Positions 11,301 to 19,472 of a stretch of DNA of 64,000 nt are shown here, one piece after another (the stretch's first letter is position 1; the number at the start of each line of letters is the position of its first letter). The DNA is taken from positions 1 to 64,000 of the forward strand of contig CALLPN010000012.1 in NCBI GenBank assembly GCA_938015435.1. The letters run 5' to 3'. The DNA comes from an uncultured Saprospiraceae bacterium (GTDB taxonomy: Bacteria; Bacteroidota; Bacteroidia; Chitinophagales; Saprospiraceae). The notes under the pieces are model-generated. The model had not been told where the DNA came from, made no database searches, and saw only the letters and a list, made by a program, of their open reading frames with translations. The position numbers and the translations under genes were made by a program.

Positions 11301-12757
11301 TGATTGTCCGAATCCGTACCATGGATTGCTCCTTTATCATTCATTTGGATAGAATCCATAACACTATCAATATCAACGAATGGCATTCCTGAAAGATCAG
11401 TCGCTCCCGCAATCTCAGTGAAATTTGACCATGCTAAATTTAGATCATCATAACATTGAATAACATTGAGCTTAATATCAATGAATTCATTACCTGATGG
11501 TACAATCACATTTGGAAAGGTATAATGAGCTATTCTTGAAACAGTATTATAAGTCCAATTCGGATTATCAGCTGAATTAAACTCCATACCACATGGTATA
11601 TAATCTACTATTTCAATATTTTTAATTCTTTGATTTCCTTGGTTAAAAACAGTATTTCTGAATACTACTTGTTCACCATATGAAAAACTTGGAAGAGCGG
11701 TCATCTGTACTTTCTCTACAGCTAAATCAAAAATCATCGGCCCTGCAGGATCATGATCATCTTCATCTTCTCCAGCATTAGGTCCTCCTCCATTTATTAC
11801 ATCATCATTAGCACTTCCAGGAAGTACTGCGTTTTCACTTATATCATTAGATCCGAGATTACTATCTGCATCAAAACCAGTACGATTCAAACCATTGACG
11901 TCTTTAACCGTGTTGACAGTTGTATAATTGTTCCATGCCAAAGAATCGAACATTTCCATTTCTATAGTCAATTGGATATCGATAAAAGTCTCTTCATTAG
12001 AATTAAGCTGTCCTGGTAGTAAAGTTGTTGGAGGAGTTGAATTTGTCCATCCATTTGCAGCATTGATAGTTGCATCATATTCAAAACCTTCCGGTACAAA
12101 ATCAATCAACTCTATCGCTGTAGCAGGTGTATTACCTTGATTCATAACATAAGTACGAAACGTTACCAATTGACCATAGCAATATGGAATTGGTGTAATT
12201 AGCTCTTTACGTACGGCCAAATCAAATAATGCTACCGCAACTGAATCAGAATTATCAGAAAGGTCACCATCAGAACAAATAGTTCCTCCTGGCCCATCTC
12301 TAAACTCCGTAATTTCAACTTCATTGATCCAATCCGTAGAGTCCGGTGACGCAATAGGTACCAAATTAATAGTGATTAATTCACTCTCGCTAGGGTCTAT
12401 AGGCCCTGCTATCGTATTGGTATATACACTAGGATCAGTGGCGTCTACAATCCATGCAGTTCCAGAAGGATCAAATGTATATCCAGCCGGAATAGTATTT
12501 CTGACGATGATATCGTAAATCTCACTGGTGCCTTGATTTTCAACTGTAATATTGAATGGTATGTTCACTCCATATTTTGGAAACTCACCAACTGTCACCA
12601 TAGATATGGAGACATTGCCAGAAGGATCATTGTCATTTAAACGATGATTAAAATCGGCTGTGTTGTTATTTGCAAACGCAGAAAATGCGATCAAACAAGC
12701 ACATAGGCTTAGGTACAAGGATATAGAATCCTTGAGGAAATTGGTTGTAGTTCTCAT
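5303..12757 (-). CDS. Giant DUF11-repeat surface protein with type 9 sorting domain
   Basis: Predicted cell-surface or secreted adhesin-like protein of 2484 residues. A Sec signal peptide (MRTTTNFLKDSISLYLSLCA to SAFA-NN) is followed by twelve DUF11-like Ig-fold repeats (to about residue 1815). Each begins with a YDLSLTK-type strand and ends in an Asp-rich DDGDDENSDPDNDPDN-type linker likely to bind calcium. Then come four SdrD B-type repeats (GGDVWKDLDFDG, IGDFVFHDFDGDG, CGYTWLDLVDEN, VGNSVWFDSNLNG; about 1822-2300), an Ig/Fn3-like segment, and a C-terminal type A sorting domain starting near FLVFPNPTDRELRIS. The longest open frame would start 23 codons earlier at 12826, but that start lies upstream of the -7 box at 12802-12809 and would bury the signal peptide. 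Binding partner unknown. Confidence 0.9.
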   Translation of the reverse strand: MRTTTNFLKDSISLYLSLCACLIAFSAFANNNTADFNHRLNDNDPSGNVSISMVTVGEFPKYGVNIPFNITVENQGTSEIYDIIVRNTIPAGYTFDPSGTAWIVDATDPSVYTNTIAGPIDPSESELITINLVPIASPDSTDWINEVEITEFRDGPGGTICSDGDLSDNSDSVAVALFDLAVRKELITPIPYCYGQLVTFRTYVMNQGNTPATAIELIDFVPEGFEYDATINAANGWTNSTPPTTLLPGQLNSNEETFIDIQLTIEMEMFDSLAWNNYTTVNTVKDVNGLNRTGFDADSNLGSNDISENAVLPGSANDDVINGGGPNAGEDEDDHDPAGPMIFDLAVEKVQMTALPSFSYGEQVVFRNTVFNQGNQRIKNIEIVDYIPCGMEFNSADNPNWTYNTVSRIAHYTFPNVIVPSGNEFIDIKLNVIQCYDDLNLAWSNFTEIAGATDLSGMPFVDIDSVMDSIQMNDKGAIHGTDSDNQLDGGGPKADEDEDDHDVKRIEVVDLALRSRIFEPGPFNFGDTITFVNTLYNQGNIILEDIRLRDYTRSGYTFPADINPTWTLNPSNNPEGLIPIRLNPEDSVNYEIHLILTPATSVTDYYNFTEIYLVKDTTSGFTSNRFDDADSFVGSHFFAGSSEPLVVPGSSDDDNIFGDGFDGGDNDDNDVAAPIFYDLALSKNLVDPGPNLAFGSPLTYVITVTNEGTIEANGVRVTDYFPCGFALDLAANPGWSIDPVTGYAFFDIPTTITPGGSTDVSIILTLQECANADASSYRNTAEISIDDGDDRDSNPNDNPDDDIDEDDIDSAELPFYDLSLTKTLTNSTASNSIGDPVTFTIEVTNEGNQTVQNVKVVDYLPCGFDFDTADNMGWSLNATTGFLEYNNNATLAPGAKFSTDLTVTIQTCAVPADGDYRNGAEISQAQDLDGNPAPDTDSTPDEIQGNDEDDEDDYDFAEIEFTGVYNLSLTKSLTVPVTSFAFGQVISYDITVANEGNILASGIEVTDYIPCGLSYDPANNSIPWVIDPVTGYASYTIPNDIPAGTTATVTISLTLEACPQDVPRKYNNKAEISMDDGDDENSDPDNDPDNDPPGEDDNDDEPLPIYDLSLTKTISNSTATTSIGDPITFTIEVTNEGNQTVQNVKVVDYLPCGFEFMAAGNAGWSLNATTGLLEYYNSPSLAPGATFSADLTVTIQACAVPGTADYRNGAEISQAQDLDGDMIVDIDSTPDEIEGNDSGEDDYDFAELSIDIYDLSLTKTLTVPVSSFAFGQVISYDITVTNEGNVVASGIEVTDYISCGLSYEAANNSINWIIDPVTGYASYVIPTDIAVGSSATVSILLTLEPCPQDAPRKYNNKAEISMDDGDDENSDPDNDPDNDPPGEDDNDDEPLSIYDLSLTKEISTPGNYSVGDMITFDITLANEGSESVKNVKVVDYLPCGYSFVPNNGWTLNATSGLLENTYTNQINPGESVTLSLDVTIVSCAQGGANNYVNGAEISQMENLDNMPVSDIDSNGDEIQGNELPGEDDYDEARIDIYDLSLSKNRINTGASLSYGSTLDYNLTVTNEGSLPASGIEVTDYIPCGLVYEAANNANSWVIDPVTGYATYTYPQTILPGESAVVGISLTLEPCDPPSTQAYNNKAEISMDDGDDDDSDPDDDPDNDPDGEDDTDDSPLPVYDLALTKTVKGDPSSFSIGDVATFEIEVTNEGNRTAQNIDVIDYVPCGFSTANQVNAGWMAIAGSNNITYQIPSLDPGQSVIIEVSFVIVSCDTYADENYSNEAEISSFEDEDGNEGDDIDSTPDDIPGDPESEDDNDTSILMINGSLGGDVWKDLDFDGIHDTNEPSISGMTVNLYDCNGNFIQSTTTGQTGFYAFTGLDSGGYRVQFDLNSLDEACVFTEPNVGNDDTIDSDANMNGFSPCTQVSLGSENYTVDAGLIESLASIGDFVFHDFDGDGVQDPGDTGIEDVKVYLHDAGGLVIDSTTTNALGEYRFEDVSQGNYYMEFGAMDIMIPTIPDATNDAQDSDVTGANGTNTSDMFFLSAGEENDDMDAGFYECATICGYTWLDLVDENDLRDPTENGVNGMNVKLFRIQDGVTTEYDNVYTGLNPDTPSDDGYFNFCVPPGRYYLEFVLPPVGLVQVLSLTGTNEINSDVNNFYGVGTTSSFVLGNGGQKCDIGAGFTLMSEVGNSVWFDSNLNGRRDALEDPIAGVVVQAYDMDNVMVAETVTDENGIYNIDYLQKKEYYLKFSAANGMAFTQPLVGNDDMLDSDVDHSFGPNTTRAFFNKPGTVNENMDAGVVFGVLPVEWGTIAAKNEGDHNLISWNTLSEVNNEKFLIQRSQIGSSLFTTIGEVRPLEANSANQQSYNFQDKDLIWDEYYYRIVQVNLDGRKSYSEIVAVEILKEHFLVFPNPTDRELRISSPSFQSMDDVTVNVYDQLGQLVLKSQFELQGNKEISISVLELNTGVYNIDVSNNGSTMYTQRFIKR
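8580..10320 (-). repeat. In-gene tandem duplication of a two-repeat unit (about 864-870 bp)
   Basis: Within the DUF11 gene, repeats 6-7 and 8-9 form an alternating B-A-B-A pattern. Matching positions are offset by 864 bp (for example 8589 and 9453) or 870 bp (9321 and 10191), so the duplicated unit is about 288-290 residues. The copies are strikingly similar at DNA level, implying a recent duplication or ongoing homogenisation. Confidence 0.8.
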
Positions 12758-12801
12758 ATTTGAAATAGTCGTTTTAGTATATAAACTATACATAGTCCGC
12801 A

Positions 12802-12809
12802 CAAATATA
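12802..12809 (-). promoter_or_regulatory. -7 promoter element of the DUF11 gene
   Basis: TATATTTG on the minus strand (12809-12802) matches TAnnTTTG. It lies 45 bp upstream of the ATG at 12757, giving a leader of about 38 nt. No clear TTG was seen at the expected -33 position. Confidence 0.5.
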
Positions 12810-12948
12810 ATAACTTTTCTACACATCTCGATAATGATTATGTGTAAAATTCTGAAATAGTTGATAATACGAATAACAAAATTTCGTAATATGTAATTAG
12901 TAAATAATTCTCTTTCTATTTTATTAGCTATAAAACAAACTCAAAGCT

Positions 12949-15066
12949 TTAAGAAATTCTGCCCCAATTTCGATCTCTCAATCTTACTTTAGATAGGTAT
13001 TTATTGAGATTTGAATTTTCTGGCTTCTGAAAATAAGGATCTTCCTCTATTATTTGCTCTGCTATGTGCCTAGCTACAATTAAAATTTGATTGTCTTGTA
13101 TGATATTGACCAACCTAAAATCCAACGCACCACTTTGTTGAGTACCCATCATATCCCCTGGTCCTCTTAGCTTCAGATCTGCTTCCGCGATTTCAAAACC
13201 ATTATTAGTTCTTACCATTGTATTGATCCGCTCTTTGCCCATTTTAGAAAGCTTATAACTGGACATTAGTATGCAATAAGATTGTTCTGCGCCTCTACCC
13301 ACTCTACCCCTCAATTGATGTAATTGCGAGAGTCCAAATCTTTCTGTGTTTTCTATAATCATTACCGAAGCATTGGGAACATTGACACCTACCTCGATTA
13401 CAGTAGTGGCCACCATTATTTGAGTCTTGCCTTCTACAAACCTTTGCATTTCGAAATCTTTGTCTTTCGCTTTCATTCTTCCATGTACAACACTAATCTG
13501 GAAATCTGGAGGCATAAAGTACTGTCTTAGATATTCGTATCCCATATCGAGATTAGCGAGATCCAGTTTGGCCGATTCTTCGATCAATGGATAAACAACA
13601 TAGATCTGCCTACCCAATTTTATCTGTTCTCTCATAAACTGTATGAGCTTGGGCCTATGCGGGTCGTATCTATGTATCGTTTGGATATCTTTACGCCCAG
13701 GAGGCAATTCATCTATAATAGACACATCTAGATCGCCGTATGCCGTCATGGCAAGAGTTCTGGGTATTGGGGTCGCTGTCATTACCAGAACATGAGGAGC
13801 TACTCGCTTGTTTTTATTCCAAAGCTTAGCACGTTGCACTACCCCAAATCTATGTTGTTCATCTATGATCGCCAATCCGAGGTTATCAAAAACCACTTTA
13901 TCCTCTATCAGGGCATGTGTACCTATTATTATATCTGTTGTCCCATCTGCTAAAGCCTCTAATGCTTGTCTGCGCTTTTTACTTTTGATAGATCCAGTCA
14001 AAAAACTTACTTCGACACCCGTAGACTCGAGCATCTCCATGATACCCGTATAATGTTGCTGAGCAAGTATCTGGGTAGGTGCCATCAAGCAGCACTGAAA
14101 TCCATTATCTATAGCAATAAGCATACTTAGTATTGCCACTATAGTTTTTCCGCTTCCCACGTCTCCTTGTAAGAGTCGATTCATCTGAAAACCTTTTCCC
14201 ATGTCACTTCTCACTTCCTTAATCACCCGCTTTTGAGCTCCGGTAAGCTCAAAAGGTAAAATATTATTATAGAAATTAAGAAATTGCTCGCCTACAGATT
14301 CGAAAACTGCTCCAACCAATTTTTTCTTACGAAGCTCTTTATTTTGAAGCATTCTAAGTTGCATGAAAAATAGCTCTTCAAATTTCAACCTATTAATTGC
14401 CGCTTGTCTCTGCTCTTCAGTTTCTGGAAAGTGAATCCAATTAATCGCTTCGTATCTACTGCATAGCTTTAGTTTCGTTTTGATAGTATCAGATAGATTA
14501 TCTTGAAATTGATTTTCTGGTAGCTTTTCTAATATAGCTCTACATAGCTTGCGGCGCGCTCTACTGTCTAGTCCGATTCTATCGAGTTTTTCGGTAGAGT
14601 GATAAACAGGAATAAAAGTTTTATTAAGACTTGATACTTCATTGGCCAATGAAAGTTCAGGATGAGCTATAGTTTTTCTGCTGCCATAGAGGCTAACTTT
14701 ACCATAGATCACATATTCATGTCCAGTCTTTATATTTTCAGCGATCCACTTTCCACCTTGAAACCAGATCAAATTTATAAATCCTGATGCATCCTTTGCA
14801 ATGGCTTGAGTTCTACTAGATCGCTTACCTTTTACTACTTCGACACTTATAATAGTAGCTTTCAATTGTACTATCTGACCTTCTTCTCTAACTTCTTTGG
14901 CTAAAGTGAATTTCGTTCTATCTTCATATCTAAATGGAAAATGAAAGAGTAAATCCCTAAATGTAGATACGCGCAGTTCTTTCTGGAGGGCCTGAGCCTT
15001 CTTTGGACCTACGCCTTTAAGAAACTCTATAGGCGTATCAAGGATATTTATATTTGGATTACTCAA
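12949..15066 (-). CDS. recG: ATP-dependent DNA helicase RecG
   Basis: Branch-migration helicase that regresses stalled forks and processes recombination intermediates. The 705-residue protein has an N-terminal wedge/OB region (FLKGVGPKKAQALQKELRV, then an OB fold around residues 60-160). The SF2 motor follows: LLQGDVGSGKT (Walker A), DEQHRFGV (motif II, DEQH as in RecG), VMTATPIPRTLAMT (motif III) and QLRGRVGRG (motif VI). Length is typical. It stands alone, divergent from rbfA with 171 bp between. Confidence 0.97.
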   Translation of the reverse strand: MSNPNINILDTPIEFLKGVGPKKAQALQKELRVSTFRDLLFHFPFRYEDRTKFTLAKEVREEGQIVQLKATIISVEVVKGKRSSRTQAIAKDASGFINLIWFQGGKWIAENIKTGHEYVIYGKVSLYGSRKTIAHPELSLANEVSSLNKTFIPVYHSTEKLDRIGLDSRARRKLCRAILEKLPENQFQDNLSDTIKTKLKLCSRYEAINWIHFPETEEQRQAAINRLKFEELFFMQLRMLQNKELRKKKLVGAVFESVGEQFLNFYNNILPFELTGAQKRVIKEVRSDMGKGFQMNRLLQGDVGSGKTIVAILSMLIAIDNGFQCCLMAPTQILAQQHYTGIMEMLESTGVEVSFLTGSIKSKKRRQALEALADGTTDIIIGTHALIEDKVVFDNLGLAIIDEQHRFGVVQRAKLWNKNKRVAPHVLVMTATPIPRTLAMTAYGDLDVSIIDELPPGRKDIQTIHRYDPHRPKLIQFMREQIKLGRQIYVVYPLIEESAKLDLANLDMGYEYLRQYFMPPDFQISVVHGRMKAKDKDFEMQRFVEGKTQIMVATTVIEVGVNVPNASVMIIENTERFGLSQLHQLRGRVGRGAEQSYCILMSSYKLSKMGKERINTMVRTNNGFEIAEADLKLRGPGDMMGTQQSGALDFRLVNIIQDNQILIVARHIAEQIIEEDPYFQKPENSNLNKYLSKVRLRDRNWGRIS

Positions 15067-15205
15067 TATAATATACGTTCAATGTACACGCACAAGATAA
15101 GATGATGATCAAATAATATGGGCATGGAATCGATTTTTAATAACTTAATTCCTCTTGGCAATCAATTAATCGCAAACTCTGAAACTATCCTGACTGATCT
15201 ATGAT

Positions 15206-15213
15206 TACCTTTG
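15206..15213 (+). promoter_or_regulatory. -7 promoter element of rbfA
   Basis: TACCTTTG fits TAnnTTTG and ends 24 bp before the rbfA ATG, giving a leader of roughly 17 nt. No good -33 TTG at the expected spacing. Confidence 0.45.
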
Positions 15214-15237
15214 TAGTAATAATAACAAGAGATACTA

Positions 15238-15597
15238 ATGGAATCAAAAAGACAATTACAAGTAGCAGAGCTTATCAAACGAAATTTTGGTACTGTGTTA
15301 CAACAGGAAGGTATTTATATATTCGGAGAAGCATTTGTCACCATTACATCTGTGAGACTCACACCTGACTTATCGATGGCTAAGCTCTACTTTAGCATAT
15401 TTAATACTGAGGACAAAAATGAAGTCATCCTACTCATGCGTAAAAACATGCATACACTAAAACAGGCATTAGTTACTAGGATACGAAAACATGTTAGGCG
15501 CATACCTGAGCTCGCTTTCTTCGAAGATGAAACTTTAGATGAAATGTATAGACTCAACAAATTGTTTGACAATCTTAATAAAGGGGAAGAAGAGTAA
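15238..15597 (+). CDS. rbfA: Ribosome-binding factor A
   Basis: Late 30S maturation factor that binds near the 5' helix of 16S rRNA. The 119-residue product has the single KH-like domain of RbfA. MESKRQLQVAELIKRNFGTVL is the typical N-terminal helix, ITSVRLTPDLSMAKLYFSIF carries the conserved DLS/K-A-Y strand, and the core ends near VRRIPELAFFEDETLDEMYR. Length is normal for Bacteroidota. It is transcribed alone, convergent with the metal-permease gene 143 bp away. Confidence 0.95.
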   Translation: MESKRQLQVAELIKRNFGTVLQQEGIYIFGEAFVTITSVRLTPDLSMAKLYFSIFNTEDKNEVILLMRKNMHTLKQALVTRIRKHVRRIPELAFFEDETLDEMYRLNKLFDNLNKGEEE

Positions 15598-15656
15598 GCA
15601 GTTTTTCAGTAGGCAGTCTAAAGACTAGTTCGAAATGATGAGAATAATTACCGGAA

Positions 15657-15742
15657 GAATATTGTATTGCCTGTTACCTATTGCCTGATGACTGTGTTGC
15701 CTAATGCCTGTTGACTGAAACTGATGACTGAGACTGATGACT
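15657..15742. repeat. Short degenerate tandem repeats between convergent genes
   Basis: The stretch is built from variants of two words, TTGCCTrTTGCCTGATGACT-like and GACTGAnACTGATGACT-like, repeated several times up to the stop codon of the permease gene. It carries no open frame. Function unknown; probably slippage-generated. Confidence 0.6.
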
Positions 15743-17225
15743 AACGTTCTGTATTAATTAATCCTGCCAATTGAGCTGGAATCACTAAAGGTCTACCCTG
15801 ATATTTTACTCTAATTACATCCTTTTCTATTTTGACTAGAGTAATAGCGCTATCTGGCAAAAGTCCTAATTCCCATAATTCGCTTTCTATTTGATCATTT
15901 ATTTGATCTTTAGCGATGATAGCCTTGGTTCCAATCTTGATATTGAGTAAAGGTCTATTAGGTGCGATGCGCTTTGGAGGTATTGGTGATCCATGGGGAT
16001 CCATCGAAGGGAATCCAAGTTTTTTATCTACTTGATCTAATATCTCTTCAGATAGATGATGTTCAAATATTTCTGCCTCTTCGTGTATCTGACCCTCCGA
16101 TAAGCCCATACTATCTACTTGGTATGATTCCCATAATCTATGAGCTCTAACCAAACTTTCGGCTTTCTGTTTGCCTTTGTAAGTAAGTCCAATTCCTTCT
16201 TCTGTAGAAATCAGTCCATTTTTTTTGAGATAATCCAAATGTGATTTTACTAGGTTTTCTTTTAGACCTAAGTATTGTTGAATTTCTACAACATTTAATT
16301 TTTTCTTCTCAAAAAATTTGAATGCGTATTTGATAATATCCTCTCTCTCGATTTTTTGTGATTGTTTATATCTTCTTATCGCTCTTGGTAGTAATCCCTT
16401 TTCGAATGAGAACAATACAGCCAAAGCATAAAACAAAGTAGCTACGACTACCATCATAGGACCTGGTGGAGTGTTCCACAATATGGATAATGTCATACCC
16501 AATATTGCAGAGATTAGGCCTAAGCATGCGGAGATAACAATCACTACTTTGAGCCTATTGGACAATAATAATGCTGTGGATGAAGGTGTAATTAACATGG
16601 CAACTACCAAAATGACTCCCACTGTTCTCAAAGCAGCTACGACAGCAAATGAAAGTAAAAGCATCAAAAAATAATGAACCATCTTAACCGAGATACCCAT
16701 GGTAGACGCAATCGTTGGTTGAAAAGTCGTAATAAAAAGATATCTATAAAATAAGGTAACACTCACGATAGTGTAGAGCATTACTATTGCGGTAAGAATA
16801 AGGTCTTCATTAGACACTCCCAAAGCATTACCGAATAAGAAGTCTCCAAGATCTAGATGAGCACCCTTTTCGCTATTGAGCCAAGAGATTCCTATTACAC
16901 CTAGGGAAAACATTACTGTGAACACTATTCCGATAGAAGCATCATTTTTAGTCTTGACATTATGCTGAATCCATGTAATGAGAAAAGCAGATAATATACC
17001 AGCGAGTACTGAGCCAACAAAGAATCCTATCGTACTGTATCCCAAAAAAATAAAAGAAATAAAAATACCTGGAAGTATAGCATGAGATAGAGCGTCACCT
17101 ATGAGCGACATATTTCTCAAAACGATAAAGCAACCTATAATACCACACATTACACCCACCATAGAACAGGCTAAAATAGCTCGGATCGCAAATGGCTCAG
17201 TCAATGTGTTAAAAAGTTCTTGCAT
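15741..17225 (-). CDS. Metal ABC transporter permease fused to a DtxR/MntR-like regulator
   Basis: A 494-residue fusion. Residues 1-275 are an ABC-3 family permease (ZnuB/MntB type) with about eight membrane segments and the signatures RNMSLIGDALSHAILPG and GVILVVAMLITPSSTALLL. Residues 290-365 form a winged helix, 365-420 a DtxR-type dimerisation domain, and 425-494 a FeoA/SH3-like domain. H362, E385, E388 and H389 (motif EIFEHHLS) align with MntR metal ligands H77, E99, E102 and H103. Glu rather than Cys at the third position argues for manganese sensing. D296 fits MntR D8, but the E11 equivalent seems to be K299. Such fusions occur in Bacteroidota. No ATPase or binding-protein gene is adjacent; ppx lies 52 bp upstream. 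Confidence 0.88.
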   Translation of the reverse strand: MQELFNTLTEPFAIRAILACSMVGVMCGIIGCFIVLRNMSLIGDALSHAILPGIFISFIFLGYSTIGFFVGSVLAGILSAFLITWIQHNVKTKNDASIGIVFTVMFSLGVIGISWLNSEKGAHLDLGDFLFGNALGVSNEDLILTAIVMLYTIVSVTLFYRYLFITTFQPTIASTMGISVKMVHYFLMLLLSFAVVAALRTVGVILVVAMLITPSSTALLLSNRLKVVIVISACLGLISAILGMTLSILWNTPPGPMMVVVATLFYALAVLFSFEKGLLPRAIRRYKQSQKIEREDIIKYAFKFFEKKKLNVVEIQQYLGLKENLVKSHLDYLKKNGLISTEEGIGLTYKGKQKAESLVRAHRLWESYQVDSMGLSEGQIHEEAEIFEHHLSEEILDQVDKKLGFPSMDPHGSPIPPKRIAPNRPLLNIKIGTKAIIAKDQINDQIESELWELGLLPDSAITLVKIEKDVIRVKYQGRPLVIPAQLAGLINTER

Positions 17226-17277
17226 ACTGCAAAACTATAAAATATTTTGCGCTATCAAACCAAAAAGTTAGATTAGT

Positions 17278-18201
17278 CTAAACTTGTGAAGTTAAGTACT
17301 CGCTTATTAAGCCTTCCTTTATTGCAAATGGAGATACTCCGATTAGTTCCGGCGTATACATATCTATAATTTTTCTCATCATAATGAATGCAACCTGAAT
17401 GAGCTTTAGACGATTTTCAGGAATGCCCTTTATTTCTCTTCTTTCATCCAACGTAGAAGATATAACCTTTGTAGATAACCTTGCGAAATCTGAAAGTGTA
17501 ATATTTACTATTTCTTTATGTGGTAGATTTCCTGTCAATGCTTCAGATAAGACCTCAAATGATCCAGAGGCACCTACTAGCATCCTAAGATTATAATCTT
17601 TCATTGTCTCTGTAAGCTTTAATAGTACTTGCTCCAAATGGCATTCAATATTAATTACTGCTTCTAATGAGATCGGATCATTATCATTAAAGGAATTATA
17701 CATCTTAGTTACCCCTAATGGGTAACTCTCACTAAATATAATTCCTGCTTCATCCGCTAAAATAAATTCCGTACTACCCCCTCCAATATCCATGATAAGG
17801 TAAGGAGATAATTTACTTTGAACTACCAGATTATTTCCTTTATAAATAAGCTCCGCTTCTCTAGCTCCACTTATAATCATTGGTAGTATTCCGAGTTGCT
17901 TCTCTACATATGAATTGATAATATCACCATTTGAAGCTACTCGTAGTGCTTCGGTGCCCACTATAACCAATTTGATGTTATCATAAAGACTTAATACCGT
18001 TTTGAAAGAATCCACCGCTAATTTTGCTCTGTGAATCGCAATGTCTGATATGGTACCTAATCCTCCATCAGCTAACAGTACATAATGTCTATCTCTATGG
18101 ATTTCTTTGAATCCAATTTTACAATTCGACTTTTCGACTAGCAATAGATGGAAAGTATTTGTTCCCATATCTATAATTGCCAATTTGTCCTCAAAAATCA
18201 T
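17278..18201 (-). CDS. Ppx/GppA family phosphatase
   Basis: Predicted exopolyphosphatase or pppGpp phosphatase of the ASKHA fold. The 307-residue product has phosphate loop 1 (LAIIDMGTNTFHLLLVE, residues 7-23), phosphate loop 2 (LIMDIGGGSTEF) and the late GASGSFEVL loop. It is the short two-domain form that lacks the C-terminal HD-like domain of E. coli Ppx, as in most Bacteroidota. Its start overlaps the stop of the upstream lipoprotein gene by 4 bp, so the two are translationally coupled. Polyphosphate versus pppGpp preference cannot be read from sequence. Confidence 0.92.
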   Translation of the reverse strand: MIFEDKLAIIDMGTNTFHLLLVEKSNCKIGFKEIHRDRHYVLLADGGLGTISDIAIHRAKLAVDSFKTVLSLYDNIKLVIVGTEALRVASNGDIINSYVEKQLGILPMIISGAREAELIYKGNNLVVQSKLSPYLIMDIGGGSTEFILADEAGIIFSESYPLGVTKMYNSFNDNDPISLEAVINIECHLEQVLLKLTETMKDYNLRMLVGASGSFEVLSEALTGNLPHKEIVNITLSDFARLSTKVISSTLDERREIKGIPENRLKLIQVAFIMMRKIIDMYTPELIGVSPFAIKEGLISEYLTSQV

Positions 18202-18707
18202 TTTTTGGCTCCTGTCTGATTAAATATATTATAGTAGAAGTTTATAGCCTCTGGAGTCATAAGATTAGCGTATGTTTTCTTACCATTTTGATAGAATACA
18301 TAGAAGAAACATTGCTCCTCTACATTGATGTATATATCTGCTTCTAGCATGATTTCACCATCCTTTTGAAAGGACTTTCTACCCATTGACTTACAAGCGA
18401 CAGGTATGCTTGTAGGAGTTTCTCTTGAGATAAAATTAATATTAGACAAAATAGCCTCACTGTTATCTTGACTAATGCTAATCGGTAAATTGTAGAATAT
18501 ATAATCTATATAATCACAATTAGCAGCAAGGCTCTTAATGATGCTTTCTGGAATACTTGGATAGCTCACACCAGAAATACTTGCACTTGGCTTATTTGAT
18601 ACTTGGACTTCTTTACTATTGGTAGGATTGGATCCTTTATTAGTATTTTCATTCTTACAAGAACACAATATTGCAACTAGAATGGCAACGAAGTAAATAT
18701 TTCTCAT
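18198..18707 (-). CDS. Hypothetical lipoprotein upstream of ppx
   Basis: A 169-residue protein with an N-terminal lipoprotein signal (IYFVAILVAILCSCKNE; modified Cys probably C17). A low-complexity Asn/Ser linker is followed by a soluble domain of about 115 residues with two cysteines in the LAANCDYIDYIFYNLPISIS and SIPVACKSMG regions. The end (YQNGKKTYANLMTPEAINFY) is not tied to a family I recognise. Coupled by ATGA overlap to the Ppx/GppA gene, suggesting a joint role at the envelope, but the function is unknown. Confidence 0.75.
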   Translation of the reverse strand: MRNIYFVAILVAILCSCKNENTNKGSNPTNSKEVQVSNKPSASISGVSYPSIPESIIKSLAANCDYIDYIFYNLPISISQDNSEAILSNINFISRETPTSIPVACKSMGRKSFQKDGEIMLEADIYINVEEQCFFYVFYQNGKKTYANLMTPEAINFYYNIFNQTGAKK

Positions 18708-18747
18708 CTAACGTATTTTAATTTAATTATAATCCTTTTTCGGTACT

Positions 18748-19380
18748 CTAGAAAGAATAATGAATCCTAAAACTCATCCATCGACTTATTTGTCCATCTA
18801 AATCTCCTGATGCATTAGAATTAATAGTCCCTATCGACTGTGAATATCTAAAAACTCCTGCTATATTTTTTGTAAAAGAATAGCGAGCTCCAATTGTAAA
18901 GCTAATATCATTTTTTTTGTACCCATCCAATCCTACAGGATTAACCGCATTAGAACTAGTTACGCTAAATAGATTTCCATAAGAGAAACCCGCTTCGGCC
19001 CCTATCTTGTAATAATCTTCATCCTCTAAGTACCAATCGTTGTACTCGACTAATACTGGAATCTCAATGTATTTGAGGTCAATAGAGCCAAAACTGCTAC
19101 CTGAAGCAATACTGGGAGCGGATCCTCTCTGGCTATACAAAAACTCAATTGCCAAATTAGTTTTATTCGCAATCGTATATCCTAGCCTCATCCCTCCATT
19201 GATACCAATCTTATCCCAGCCAAACAAATTATCACCATCTATCTGGCTTACATTTGCCCCTACTATCGCAGTACCACTAAATTTTTGAGCTGAGGAAGCA
19301 CAATTCAACAAGAAGAATGCAACCACGAATGATATTGATCTGTAAAAACTGTTTCTACTGATTATATTACACAAGAACAT
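18748..19380 (-). CDS. Outer-membrane beta-barrel protein (PorT-like family)
   Basis: A 210-residue protein with a signal peptide ending near NCASSA-QK and about eight amphipathic strands, ending in an aromatic residue (MSFRIHYSF) as expected for BAM-inserted barrels. The AIVGANVSQIDGDNLFGWDK start and GINGGMRLGY strand are characteristic of the Bacteroidota OMP_b-brl_2 / PorT-like family. The ligand or role is unknown. It could be in one transcript with the downstream lipoprotein-ppx-permease genes (gap 40 bp). Confidence 0.8.
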   Translation of the reverse strand: MFLCNIISRNSFYRSISFVVAFFLLNCASSAQKFSGTAIVGANVSQIDGDNLFGWDKIGINGGMRLGYTIANKTNLAIEFLYSQRGSAPSIASGSSFGSIDLKYIEIPVLVEYNDWYLEDEDYYKIGAEAGFSYGNLFSVTSSNAVNPVGLDGYKKNDISFTIGARYSFTKNIAGVFRYSQSIGTINSNASGDLDGQISRWMSFRIHYSF

Positions 19381-19472
19381 ATTGAAATTATTTATATCAA
19401 TTATTAAATAATATGATTCCCTTTTCCATACCTTACCACCAGAATTAAAAAATTCAATAAGCCGTTAAATAT

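Noticed and set aside
12758..12826. N-terminal extension of the DUF11 protein
   Set aside because: It would place the start upstream of the predicted transcription start and put 23 residues before a normal signal peptide.
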